DNA of 64,000 nt from Stenotrophomonas maltophilia (GTDB taxonomy: Bacteria; Pseudomonadota; Gammaproteobacteria; Xanthomonadales; Xanthomonadaceae), in assembly GCF_004920835.1 (NCBI RefSeq), contig NZ_QFHO01000004.1:62001-126000 (forward strand), written 5' to 3'. Positions 26,704-36,281 of the stretch are shown one piece after another. The notes beneath the pieces are model-generated. The model was not told the DNA's origin. It saw nothing but the letters and a program-made list of their open reading frames with translations, and ran no database searches. Position 1 is the first letter of the stretch. Every line of letters begins with the position of its first letter. Both the position numbers and the translations under genes were made by a program.

Positions 26704-26726
26704 GTAGCGCCGGGCCATGCCCGGCG
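26704..26726 (+). repeat. GTAG palindrome, GCCGGGC subfamily
   Basis: GTAG then CGCCGGGC CAT GCCCGGCG, between speA and the DUF6122 gene. An identical core occurs at 29756-29778. Confidence 0.8.
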
Positions 26727-26738
26727 TTCCCGTTTACC

Positions 26739-28628
<1,890 letters not shown>

Positions 28629-28660
28629 TGCAGTCGGCCTTGTTGGCAATAAAAGGGGGG

Positions 28661-28700
28661 GCATGATAACGCCTATATGCCCACAGGTTCGTTATCATGC
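28661..28700. promoter_or_regulatory. Perfect inverted repeat in the speA-speE divergent promoter region
   Basis: GCATGATAACG (28661-28671) and CGTTATCATGC (28690-28700) are perfect 11-bp complements with an 18-base AT-containing spacer. Each arm contains TATCAT in the outward direction, usable as a -10 element for the gene on that side. It may therefore be a mirrored promoter core, an operator, or both. Confidence 0.6.
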
Positions 28701-28819
28701 GCGCCCGCGCCCGTGGCAGGTTCCAACCTGAACGGGCCGATCCGTCCGGATGTGGCATCTGTGCCACGCGGCCCCGCCCGCCAGCCCGGCTTCACCCCTC
28801 CGAACAGGACTGTTTTCCA

Positions 28820-29674
28820 ATGACTGACAGCAACAACTGGTACATCGAACACTTCGAGCGCACGGGCTCGGCCATCGGCTACCGCATCACCGGCAAGCTG
28901 GACGAGGTGCAGTCGCCGTTCCAGAAGATCGAGATCTTCCAGACCACTGACTGGGGCAACCTGATGACCATCGACGGGGCCATCATGCTGACCAGCAAGG
29001 ACAACTTCTTCTACCACGAGATGATCAGCCACCCGGTGCTGTTCACCCATGCCGCGCCCAAGCGCGTGGTGATCATCGGCGGCGGCGACTGCGGCACCCT
29101 GCGCGAAGTGCTCAAGCACAAGGGCGTGGAGAGCGTGACCCAGTGCGACATCGATGAGCAGGTGACGGTGATGGCGCGCAAGCACTTCCCGGAACTGTGC
29201 GATTCCAACGACGACCCGCGCGCCGAGCTGATGTTCGACGACGGCGTGGCCTACATGGCCAACTGCCCGGCCGGCAGCGTGGACGTGGTGATCGTCGATT
29301 CGACCGATCCGGTCGGCCCGGGTGAAGGCCTGTTCAACAAGGCGTTCTATGAGAGCTGCTTCAAGGCCCTGAAGGACGACGGCATCCTGGTGCAGCAGTC
29401 CGAGTCGCCGCTGATGCAGCTGGAACTGATCAACGAAATGCGCACCGAGATGGGCAAGGCCGGCTTCGGCTCGTTCAAGACCCTGCCGTTCCCGCAGCCG
29501 TGCTACCCCACCGGCTGGTGGAGCGTGACCCTGGCGCGCAAGGGCGAAAGCAGCTTCGACTTCCGCCAGGCCGACTCGGCCGCCAAGACCTTCGAGACCC
29601 TGTACTACACCGCCGCGCTGCACACCGGCGTGCTGGTGACCCCGCCGTTCGTGCAGGCGGCACTGAAGGGCTGA
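28820..29674 (+). CDS. speE: Spermidine synthase (polyamine aminopropyltransferase)
   Basis: A 284-residue cytoplasmic enzyme that transfers an aminopropyl group from decarboxylated S-adenosylmethionine to putrescine. Characteristic motifs: VVIIGGGDCGTLREVLKH (nucleotide-binding Gly loop), CDIDEQV, DVVIVDSTDPVGPGEGLF (catalytic Asp region) and LPFPQPCYPTGWWSVTLARK. ATG 28820 gives the family start (NWYIEHFER.); the open frame upstream to 28697 lacks similarity. With the divergent speA it forms a polyamine locus; speD and agmatine-processing genes are not here. An intrinsic terminator follows. Confidence 0.96.
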   Translation: MTDSNNWYIEHFERTGSAIGYRITGKLDEVQSPFQKIEIFQTTDWGNLMTIDGAIMLTSKDNFFYHEMISHPVLFTHAAPKRVVIIGGGDCGTLREVLKHKGVESVTQCDIDEQVTVMARKHFPELCDSNDDPRAELMFDDGVAYMANCPAGSVDVVIVDSTDPVGPGEGLFNKAFYESCFKALKDDGILVQQSESPLMQLELINEMRTEMGKAGFGSFKTLPFPQPCYPTGWWSVTLARKGESSFDFRQADSAAKTFETLYYTAALHTGVLVTPPFVQAALKG

Positions 29675-29683
29675 TCGGAAAGC

Positions 29684-29708
29684 GTGCCAACCAAGGTTGG
29701 CACCTACC
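29684..29708 (-). repeat. SMAG-like palindrome
   Basis: GTGCCAACC AA GGTTGGCAC followed by CTACC, ten bases after the speE stop codon. Confidence 0.85.
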
Positions 29709-29714
29709 AAAGCA

Positions 29715-29746
29715 AAAACCCGCGCTGGCGACAGCGCGGGTTTTTT
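29715..29746 (+). terminator. Intrinsic terminator after speE
   Basis: CCCGCGCTG GCGA CAGCGCGGG with six T residues behind it (29741-29746) and a run of A residues before it, so it should work in both directions, also for lpxO transcripts arriving from the right. Confidence 0.92.
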
Positions 29747-29755
29747 CGTTTTCCG

Positions 29756-29778
29756 GTAGCGCCGGGCCATGCCCGGCG
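29756..29778 (+). repeat. GTAG palindrome, GCCGGGC subfamily
   Basis: GTAG then CGCCGGGC CAT GCCCGGCG, directly downstream of the terminator and ten bases from the lpxO stop codon. Confidence 0.8.
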
Positions 29779-29787
29779 GCGGTCCGC

Positions 29788-30696
29788 TTACAGCGCCCAG
29801 ATACCCGCAATCACCGCCACCACCAAGCCCCACTTGATGACCTGGTAAGCCACCACGCTGCGCTCGCGCAGTGCCTTGGCCTTCAGGCGCACCTTGTAGA
29901 CGCTGCCGAACGCCTTGTTGACGCCACCGGTCGGGTCACCCGGCAGGTTCGGCGACGCACCACCGGCCAGCAGCGTGGCCGCCACTGCGCGGTTGAACAG
30001 GCCCGGCAGGCCGAAGTGCAGCGGGCGGGCGATGTCGCAGAACAGGATCACGCGGTCATCGGGCGTCTCGTTGTGCGCGTGGTGGATGTAGGTCTCGTCG
30101 AACATCATCCACTCACCGTCGCGCCAGCTCTTCTTGATACCGTCCACTTCGATGTAGCAGCCGTCATTGTTGGGCGTGGCCAGGCCCAGGTGCAGGCGCA
30201 GCGAACCGGCGAACGGATCGCGGTGCGGGCGCAGCTCGCTGCCCGACGGCAGCTGCGCGAACATCGCCGCACGCACGTCCGGCAGCGACTCCAGCAGCGC
30301 GGTGGTCTTCGGGCACATCGCCTTCGCCGACGGGTGCGACGGGCCGTACCACTTCAGGTAGAAGCGCTTCCAACCACGGCGGAAGAACGAATTGAAGCCG
30401 GCGTCGTTGAACGTGCTGGAGGCGGCGATCTTCTGTGCATCGCGCAGCGCCAGTGCCTCATCGCGGATCATCTGCCAGTTCTGGCGCAGCGGCTCCAGCT
30501 GCGGGAACTCCTTGGCCGGGTCCAGGAACGGCGTGGTCGGTACCTTCGAGAACATGTACATGACCACGTTGATCGGGGCCATGAAACTGGAATGGTCCAG
30601 CAGCTGGCGCGACCAACGCGCGCGCACCTTTCCACGGAAGTGGATGTACAGCACGCAGGCGACGAACAGCGCTGCGATGACGATTTTGATGATCAA
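29788..30696 (-). CDS. lpxO: Lipid A hydroxylase (LpxO-type aspartyl/asparaginyl beta-hydroxylase)
   Basis: A 302-residue Fe(II)/2-oxoglutarate dioxygenase anchored by an N-terminal helix (residues 2-20, IKIVIAALFVACVLYIHF) and a C-terminal hydrophobic stretch (residues 284-302). The iron site and oxoglutarate Arg are in ELRPHRDPFAGSLRLHLGL, and the second His is in MFDETYIHHAHNETPDDRVI. LpxO adds a 2-hydroxyl group to a secondary acyl chain of lipid A in related bacteria. Motif order and membrane anchors match LpxO rather than soluble beta-hydroxylases. It is divergent from a small kinase gene 433 bases away. Confidence 0.9.
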   Translation of the reverse strand: MIIKIVIAALFVACVLYIHFRGKVRARWSRQLLDHSSFMAPINVVMYMFSKVPTTPFLDPAKEFPQLEPLRQNWQMIRDEALALRDAQKIAASSTFNDAGFNSFFRRGWKRFYLKWYGPSHPSAKAMCPKTTALLESLPDVRAAMFAQLPSGSELRPHRDPFAGSLRLHLGLATPNNDGCYIEVDGIKKSWRDGEWMMFDETYIHHAHNETPDDRVILFCDIARPLHFGLPGLFNRAVAATLLAGGASPNLPGDPTGGVNKAFGSVYKVRLKAKALRERSVVAYQVIKWGLVVAVIAGIWAL

Positions 30697-31129
30697 AGCA
30701 CTTTCCTCCAGCCGCAGCCGGAACGGGAATCAGGGCGATGCACGGCCAGGCGGCCAGCACCGGAGGGGACCGCGGCAGGGGACGGGGACGTGCCGGAGAG
30801 GGGCGGCCGCCGATGTCGCGAATTAACAGCTTATGGTCGGCAGGCCGTGCGTCGGGGTCAAGCCGGGCGTGCGCGGCGTTCAGCGGAACGCGAATGAATG
30901 GACGGCAGGAAGGCACAACTGCCTGATCTGAAAGGCCCACTCCGACAAGTGAGACGGAATTGTCCGATTCAGCGTGACGAACTGTTCCAGCCACGACCCC
31001 GACATTTCTCCGACAAATCGTGGAATAGCGAACTGACGAGTACTAAAATTAACGAAAACTTAGTAACTCCCTGTAACACCGGTTCGCTTGACGCTTTGCG
31101 CCACCCACCGGGTCGTCCGAGACCCCGAC
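30697..31129. other. Long divergent region between lpxO and the RIO-like kinase gene
   Basis: No gene is visible. The stretch from about 30900 to 31080 is markedly richer in A and T than the surroundings and is a likely promoter region for the kinase gene. An imperfect inverted repeat lies at 31038-31069. The part near lpxO (30710-30890) is GC-rich and unremarkable. Confidence 0.5.
31038..31069. promoter_or_regulatory. AT-rich inverted repeat upstream of the kinase gene
   Basis: GAGTACTAA and TTAGTAACTC flank 13 bases of A/T-rich DNA; the arms are complementary apart from one bulged base. It lies 60 bases before the kinase start and could be an operator or mRNA hairpin. Confidence 0.4.
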
Positions 31130-31789
31130 ATGTATCTTCCTGCTCTGCCCCCCTCCTCCTGCGGCGATGACGCCGCAGCCCCGCTGCTGCTCAAGCGCGG
31201 CGAACGCTTCCTGGCCCCCGACGTCTATCGCACCTGCCTGGACGGGCGCGAGGCGGTCATCAAGGACTATTCCCGCTACCGCGGCACTCCCGTTTCACTG
31301 ATCGCGCGACTGATGGTGCGCCGTGAAGCCCGCATGCTGCAGCGCCTCGGCGGCTGGAAGCATGCCCCCGCGCTGCTCGGCACCCTCGGTGGCCTGGCGC
31401 TGGGCATGGAATTCATCCCCGGCCAGACCCTGAGCACTGCGCAGGCCGTCGGCAATGAAGTATTCGAGCAGCTGCAGCACGCGCTCAGCCGTTTGCACGC
31501 CGCCGGCATTACCCATAACGACCTGCATGGCACCAATGTGGTGGTCAGTGGCGGCGTGCCGGTGCTGCTGGACTTCACCTCGGCCTGGCGGGCCCCGCGT
31601 TGGCTGCGCCGCAACCCGCTGAGCCGCCAGATGCGCCGCAGCGACATGAAGAACCTGCTGAAGATCCGCCAGCGCGTAACCGGCCAGGCGCCGAGTGCCG
31701 CGCAGGCCGCACTGGTGGCCGACCCAGGCTGGGTCGCCGCCGTGCGCCAGGGCTGGAAGCGGTTCTATAAGTGGGCGAAGCGCCGGTAA
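31130..31789 (+). CDS. Small RIO/Kdo-kinase-like protein kinase
   Basis: A 219-residue soluble kinase-fold protein. Visible kinase elements: the Lys in CLDGREAVIKDYSRYRG (residues about 38-55), catalytic loop HAAGITHNDLHGTNVVVSGG (H-N-D-L-H-x2-N), and the metal-binding DFT in VPVLLDFTSAWRAP in place of DFG. The compact N-lobe and the loop type are like RIO1 and lipopolysaccharide core kinases (WaaP/KdkA/InaA). Position opposite lpxO makes an LPS-related substrate plausible but unproven. ATG 31130 is taken because it precedes the first domain element; an upstream start at 31088 would add 14 residues. Confidence 0.8.
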   Translation: MYLPALPPSSCGDDAAAPLLLKRGERFLAPDVYRTCLDGREAVIKDYSRYRGTPVSLIARLMVRREARMLQRLGGWKHAPALLGTLGGLALGMEFIPGQTLSTAQAVGNEVFEQLQHALSRLHAAGITHNDLHGTNVVVSGGVPVLLDFTSAWRAPRWLRRNPLSRQMRRSDMKNLLKIRQRVTGQAPSAAQAALVADPGWVAAVRQGWKRFYKWAKRR

Positions 31790-31802
31790 GTGCTTTGCTT
31801 TG

Positions 31803-31915
31803 GTAGGGGTCGAGCTTGCTCGACCGCTTTACCTGCTTCACCTGCAGAGATCGAGCTCGCTCGACTGCTCTTCCTGCCTCGCGCGAAATGCAGCCGAGCA
31901 TCGACTCGGCTCTAC
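31803..31915. repeat. Cluster of three SMAG-like repeats (TCGAGC and CCGAGC subfamilies)
   Basis: 31803-31825: GTAGGGGTCGAGC TT GCTCGACC. About 31849-31866: TCGAGC TC GCTCGA, without a clear GTAG end. 31892-31915: AGCCGAG CATCGA CTCGGCT then CTAC. They fill the gap between convergent kinase and PII genes. Confidence 0.75.
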
Positions 31916-31933
31916 AACATCCCGCCAAAAGGC

Positions 31934-32275
<342 letters not shown>

Positions 32276-32408
32276 CTATCTCCTGTCTTCCGGCGTGGAG
32301 GATAGCGCCTGAACACGCGCAGTGCGAAACAGCCCATGCCTGTGCGGGCGCCCGGCCCAGCAGTATCCTTGTGGCCTGCACGGCCCGCCCTACCCCACGG
32401 AGCACCCC

Positions 32409-32660
32409 ATGATCGACCTGAACCACATCGATGACCTCGCCCGTCGCCTCAGCGACCTGGTGCCGCCGGGCCTGCGCGAATCGCGCGAGGAACTGCAGGC
32501 CACCTTCAAGAGCGCGCTGCAGGCCGGCCTGGCCAAACTCGACCTGGTCACCCGTGAGGAGTTCGAAGTGCAGCGCGCCGTGCTGCTGAAGACCCGCGAG
32601 AAGCTGGACGCACTGGAAACCGCCGTGCGTGAGCTGGAAGGGCGCGCCGCCGCAGAATGA
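32409..32660 (+). CDS. ubiK: Ubiquinone biosynthesis accessory factor UbiK (YqiC/BMFP domain)
   Basis: An 83-residue helical, coiled-coil protein (MIDLNHIDDLARRLSDLVPP ... ELEGRAAAE). The C-terminal LVTREEFEVQRAVLLKTREK and LDALETAVRELE are typical of the BMFP/UbiK family, which assists the late steps of ubiquinone synthesis as partner of UbiJ and binds membranes. ATG 32409 gives the family length. comM, the usual neighbour, lies 7.7 kb downstream, with an accessory block in between. A degenerate partial copy is found at 34800-34945. Confidence 0.9.
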   Translation: MIDLNHIDDLARRLSDLVPPGLRESREELQATFKSALQAGLAKLDLVTREEFEVQRAVLLKTREKLDALETAVRELEGRAAAE

Positions 32661-32663
32661 AAA

Positions 32664-32680
32664 AAAGAGGCGCACCGCGC
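32664..32680. terminator. Stem-loop after ubiK, best terminator on the minus strand
   Basis: GAGGCGC ACC GCGCCTC begins seven bases after the ubiK stop codon. Seven A residues precede it on the plus strand, which become a T run on the minus strand, so it is a good intrinsic terminator for transcripts coming from the right. On the plus strand it is followed only by CCGTTT and would be weak. Confidence 0.6.
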
Positions 32681-32786
32681 CTCCCGTTTACAGATTATTT
32701 CCCGGATGGGGCCTTGCAGCAAGGCCCACCGGGCGCCCTAGACTCGCCGGCCTGTCGATCCGGCAGGACACGCAGGGGCAGTGCCG

Positions 32787-33221
32787 ATGGCGCAGGACAC
32801 CGAATGGACACCCGTTTCGCATGACACCTGCGACCAGGTCGCCGGGCCGTTCTATCACGGCACCCGCGCAGACCTCGCGGTGGGCGAACTGCTGAGCGCG
32901 GGGTTCCGGTCCAACTATCGCGACAGTGTGGTGATGAACCACATCTACTTCACCACGATTGCCAAAGGCGCTGGGTTGGCTGCGGAGATGGCCAAGGGTG
33001 AGGGGCGACCGCGTGTGTATGTGGTGGAGCCGACCGGGCCGTTTGAGGACGACCCGAATGTCACCAACAAGAAATTTCCCGGGAATCCAACGCGGTCGTA
33101 TCGGAGTGCGGAGCCGTTGCGGGTGGTTGGGGAGATTGTGGAGTGGGAGCTTTACGACGCGGAATTCGTTCGGCAGTTGAGGGCGTTTGTTGCTTCTGGC
33201 ACCGGCGACATTATCAACTGA
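32787..33221 (+). CDS. arr: NAD(+)-rifampin ADP-ribosyltransferase
   Basis: A 144-residue enzyme that inactivates rifamycins by ADP-ribosylation. The sequence follows Arr closely: PVSHDTCDQVAGPFYHGTRA (active-site His24 in YHGT), LAVGELLSAGFRSNYRDSVV, NHIYFTT (Tyr54), then VVEPTGPFEDDPNVTNKKFP and GNPTRSYRSAEPLRVVGEIV. These are the most conserved Arr segments. ATG 32787 has AGGGG upstream; GTG 32781 is in frame. The second half of the gene has less rigid G/C third positions than ubiK. It is the first gene of the accessory block between ubiK and comM. A broken second copy occurs at 34951-35297. Confidence 0.93.
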   Translation: MAQDTEWTPVSHDTCDQVAGPFYHGTRADLAVGELLSAGFRSNYRDSVVMNHIYFTTIAKGAGLAAEMAKGEGRPRVYVVEPTGPFEDDPNVTNKKFPGNPTRSYRSAEPLRVVGEIVEWELYDAEFVRQLRAFVASGTGDIIN

Positions 33222-33547
33222 TGTCCATGTGACGCCGAAGCCGTGCCTCGGCCTCTTCCAATAGCCCCGGGGTACTATTCTGCGCCCCGGCTCTCTGCAC
33301 TGAAGGCACTTCGACAACGGAGCCGCGCGTCATGGACCGAATGATGGCTATCGGTTTGGCAAAGCAGAACCCAAGCTCAGTTGAATGAAACGTATAACCC
33401 GGCTGTGCTGGCCTCTATGATCGGGCGGTCCCGGCGTCGGGGTTTGCATAGTTCGCTCACTCAAGTTCAAATGCGGGAAGATCGCGCGCAGTGTGGGTAG
33501 ATGGCACCCGCGCCAACTCCTGCAACTAGTGCTTGTAGAGAACTCAC
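33222..33547. other. Intergenic region after arr
   Basis: A 326-base stretch of moderate GC with no convincing gene, repeat or terminator. It may carry the promoter of the following lipoprotein gene; the last 60 bases are AT-richer (CAACTAGTGCTTGTAGAGAA). Confidence 0.4.
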
Positions 33548-34321
33548 ATGACAATGCGCGTTCGCCTCCTCCTCTTGCTTGCTCAACTGGCTTTGCTCTT
33601 CGGCTGCACGGCTACCGAGAATCCTGTGTCCGACACAACGCAACCCCCTCCAACGGCTGCTGACAACGACCATACAAGCAGGACACCCGCCACAATCATT
33701 CAGCCAAAACCCGATCGCCCCAACGCGGACAGTTCTGCTGCCATCTCATGGGAGCAGGAGGTGCGCCGCATGTCTGAAGACAAGGCCGCGTACCTGGATT
33801 CAATCAATAACCGCTACTTCGGCGCCGTCGCTTATGAGAACGAACAGGAGCGGCGTTACCTGGAGGACTCTGGCTTCCCCAGTATCGACGAGTGGCTCCA
33901 GGCACGAACGATGAGCGACAACCAGCTGCAGCAATGGGCGAGCAGCGGTGACGGTAAGGCGATGGCTTTCTACATTGACAGGATGCTCGAGCGTGCCACG
34001 CCATATCTGCACCTGCGCGGCGTCGATGACACCGCCTACAAAGCAAGCCCCGCCGCATCCTACGCCCTCAAAGCCTACGAGTTTTCGACCCAGGTTCAGT
34101 CTAGCCACAAGAGTCCATTCTCGGGCTATCTCCTCGGTGCGATGTTCTCCACGCTGGCCTACCTACAGTCACCAGAGTCTGCCGCTGCAGGGATCATGGC
34201 CGCCCGTGATGCTGGTGATCCACGGGCAAGCGCCCTACTGCTCACGTACGAAGCGAATCACCCAGGAATGGATCAGCAAGCAATCCTGGCAGCTCGTCGC
34301 GCCATGGAAATATCCCGATGA
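33548..34321 (+). CDS. Lipoprotein of unknown function
   Basis: A 257-residue protein with a type II signal peptide: LLLLLAQLALLFGCTATEN, lipobox LFGC with the lipidated Cys at about residue 20. A Pro/Thr-rich linker follows (residues 25-65). The C-terminal 170 residues are helical and include short alpha-helical repeat-like units (ASGDGKAMAFYIDRMLERAT; SPESAAAGIMAARDAGDPRA) that resemble Sel1/TPR-like repeats, though not convincingly enough to name. The GC content is lower than in flanking core genes. Its stop overlaps the next gene (ATGA), so the two are one operon. Function unknown. Confidence 0.75.
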   Translation: MTMRVRLLLLLAQLALLFGCTATENPVSDTTQPPPTAADNDHTSRTPATIIQPKPDRPNADSSAAISWEQEVRRMSEDKAAYLDSINNRYFGAVAYENEQERRYLEDSGFPSIDEWLQARTMSDNQLQQWASSGDGKAMAFYIDRMLERATPYLHLRGVDDTAYKASPAASYALKAYEFSTQVQSSHKSPFSGYLLGAMFSTLAYLQSPESAAAGIMAARDAGDPRASALLLTYEANHPGMDQQAILAARRAMEISR

Positions 34322-34797
34322 ATCAATCGATCTTGCGGCTCGCGGTTACGTCACTGCTGTTGCTCTGCGTATCACTCTGGCTCTCGCAGAACGTAGCAGC
34401 AGCGACAGCTGCTACTTTCAACATGAATGGCCTCCACCTTGGTGCCACTGCAGCAGAGATTCGCAAGGCATTTCCTACTGCCAGCTGTGAATCCAGTTGC
34501 GTGGGACAAGGCGCCGTCTACCTGGGGACTTCCGGGAAATTCGTCGCCTTTCTCCGCGATGGGAAAGCCACCATGCTTGCCATGGAGTTCCCTTCGATGT
34601 CCGAGGGTGAACGAGCGCGTGTGCGTGCAGAACTGGAGAAGATATATGGACCGCCCACGGACAACCTTGGGATCATCGGCTGCGATGAGTGGGCCATGTC
34701 CAATGGCTTCGTCGCAGCCTGCCTCAACGAAGAATTGAACCACATCGTTTTCAGCAATGAATCCCGCGTGGATGTGAACAGGCGCCACAGCAATTGA
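34318..34797 (+). CDS. Exported protein of unknown function
   Basis: A 159-residue protein with a signal peptide (VTSLLLLCVSLWLSQNVAAA). The mature part starts TFNMNGLHLGATAAEIRKAF and has four Cys (SCESSCVG region, GCDEW, ACLNEE), probably in disulfides. The opening G-hydrophobic-LG-x2-x2-E-hydrophobic resembles small periplasmic proteins in which this stretch begins a BLIP-like fold, but that is only an impression. It is coupled to the lipoprotein gene by an ATGA overlap. GC content is lower than host average. Confidence 0.7.
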   Translation: MNQSILRLAVTSLLLLCVSLWLSQNVAAATAATFNMNGLHLGATAAEIRKAFPTASCESSCVGQGAVYLGTSGKFVAFLRDGKATMLAMEFPSMSEGERARVRAELEKIYGPPTDNLGIIGCDEWAMSNGFVAACLNEELNHIVFSNESRVDVNRRHSN

Positions 34798-35297
34798 GCG
34801 GAACCGCAGGCCACCGTCAAGAGCTTGACCAGGCCGGCCTGGCCAAGCTCGACCTGGTCACCCGCAAAGAGTGCGAAGCGCAGCGCGCCATGCTGCTGAA
34901 GACCCGCGAGAAGCTGGATGCGCTGGAAACAGCCGTGCGCGATCTGGACTCGCGGTGGGCGAACTGCTGAGCGCGGGGTTCCGGTCCAACTATCGCGACA
35001 GCGTGGTGATGAACCACATCTACTTCACCACGATTGCCAAAGGCGCTGGGCTGGCTGCGGAGATGGCTCGCAGTGAGGGGCGGCCGCGCGTGTATGTGGT
35101 GGTGCCGACCGGACCGTTCGAGGACGATCCGAACGTGACCAACAAGAAGTTTCCCGGGAACCCGACGCGGTCGTATCGGAGTGCACAGCTCTTGCGGGTG
35201 GTCGAGGAAATTTGTGGAGTGGGAGCTCTACGACGCGGAGTTCGTTCGGCAGTTGAAGGAATATGTTGCGTCAGGGAGTGGGGAGATCATCAATTGA
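34798..35297 (+). pseudogene. Degenerate fused copy of ubiK and arr
   Basis: Bases 34800-34945 are a near copy of ubiK codons 28-78 (32490-32640), and 34949-35297 a near copy of arr from codon 30 to its stop (32875-33221). The 230 bases that separate these parts in the intact locus are missing, so the two gene remnants are joined directly around 34947. The ubiK part lacks a start and has a one-base deletion near 34823. The arr part has lost its first 29 codons, including active-site His24, and has an inserted T near 35213 (GAAATTTGTGGAG against GAGATTGTGGAG) that shifts the frame before the end. VVEPTGPF has become VVVPTGPF. No functional product is expected. Confidence 0.9.
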
Positions 35298-35301
35298 TGA
35301 T

Positions 35302-35736
35302 CTACTGGCGTTGGGCATTGCGCACCTCTTCCTCGGCATCGTAGATGTCCAGCCCGAGCTCGATGCCACGTTGTCCCAAGGCAAGCAGCGCGCGGGGCGA
35401 AAGCGAGACACCATCATTGCCACTGCCCATGAAGAGACCGCAGAACAGGTCAGGCCGAAACCGCGCCAGTGATCCCCATATGGCGAGATCTCCGGTGAGT
35501 TGATCAAGGATCTCGAAGATCTGAGCCTCCAGATCTTCTGGCTCACGACGAGGCGCGCTGAGTCGCCAGCTTCCGGTCCTGGCGATACGCACGGTGCCTG
35601 ATTGGCTGCCCTTAAGTTCCTGCCCCTTGTGATGCGAAACGGTTGGAGTCGCCCCGAGCAAGGCACTGATCTCGTCTGGCAAGAGGTCGTCCCCGAAGAA
35701 TCGGAGGGTTACCAGGGAATGATCGAATGCGGCCAT
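35302..35736 (-). CDS. DUF4279-like protein
   Basis: A 144-residue cytoplasmic protein. The pattern SLVTLRFFGDDLLPDEISAL near the start, then GATPTVSHHKGQ, TGSWRLSAPRREPEDLEAQI and the later LDIYDAEEE, agrees with DUF4279, a family of unknown function often found in accessory regions. No signal peptide or membrane helix. It is convergent with the arr remnant five bases away and begins a minus-strand series with two membrane proteins upstream, not obviously an operon. Confidence 0.75.
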   Translation of the reverse strand: MAAFDHSLVTLRFFGDDLLPDEISALLGATPTVSHHKGQELKGSQSGTVRIARTGSWRLSAPRREPEDLEAQIFEILDQLTGDLAIWGSLARFRPDLFCGLFMGSGNDGVSLSPRALLALGQRGIELGLDIYDAEEEVRNAQRQ

Positions 35737-35828
35737 CGGAATCCAATTGTCCTCTTCTGAATCTCTTCCAGTACGTGCGCCGCTTTGATGTCACTACCGG
35801 CCAGAGACGGACCCAGCACCACCTCCGC

Positions 35829-36206
35829 CTAGCCGGAGCGCATCATCGACCCAATGACGAACGCCGCCGTAAGGCCCGCCCAGGACAGTACCGCCACGAC
35901 GACCAGCAGCACCTTCCGATGCACCGCCTGCGCCTCGTGCCGGTAGGGCGCCTTGCGATCGTATGGCCTGATCAGCCCGAACAGTTCGCCGGTAATTGTC
36001 AGTGCTCCCAGCAGCAACAGGGCAAGCATGCAGAACCCGAACAGCGTTCCAACGTTGCCCAACCTGGCGCCGTCGGTCGCGGTGACGGAATGACCGGCAA
36101 GGGCTTCGAAGAACGTCCCGACCCAGCCGGCCAACAACCCGGCCAGGATCGCGACGAACCCCAGATGGCTGAAAAGATGCACCCAGAAGCGGGCTGGAAG
36201 TTTCAT
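35829..36206 (-). CDS. Small membrane protein of unknown function
   Basis: A 125-residue protein with three predicted membrane helices: residues about 12-32 (SHLGFVAILAGLLAGWVGTF), 52-75 (VGTLFGFCMLALLLLGALTI) and 97-118 (KVLLVVVAVLSWAGLTAAFV). The positively charged stretch between helices 2 and 3 (IRPYDRKAPYRHEAQAVHRK) suggests a cytoplasmic loop. I do not recognise a family. It lies 75 bases from the DUF998 gene on the same strand, and the two may be transcribed together. Confidence 0.65.
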   Translation of the reverse strand: MKLPARFWVHLFSHLGFVAILAGLLAGWVGTFFEALAGHSVTATDGARLGNVGTLFGFCMLALLLLGALTITGELFGLIRPYDRKAPYRHEAQAVHRKVLLVVVAVLSWAGLTAAFVIGSMMRSG

Positions 36207-36281
36207 CGCGTGAGGTCCTTCATCCAGTCAGAAGTAGTGGGCGGGCCACTACTTGAACACATCAACCCGCATGTGTCCCCA

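Noticed and set aside
34871..35344. An intact second arr gene
   Set aside because: The frame lacks the N-terminal 29 residues with the active-site His and shifts frame near 35213; it is a remnant.
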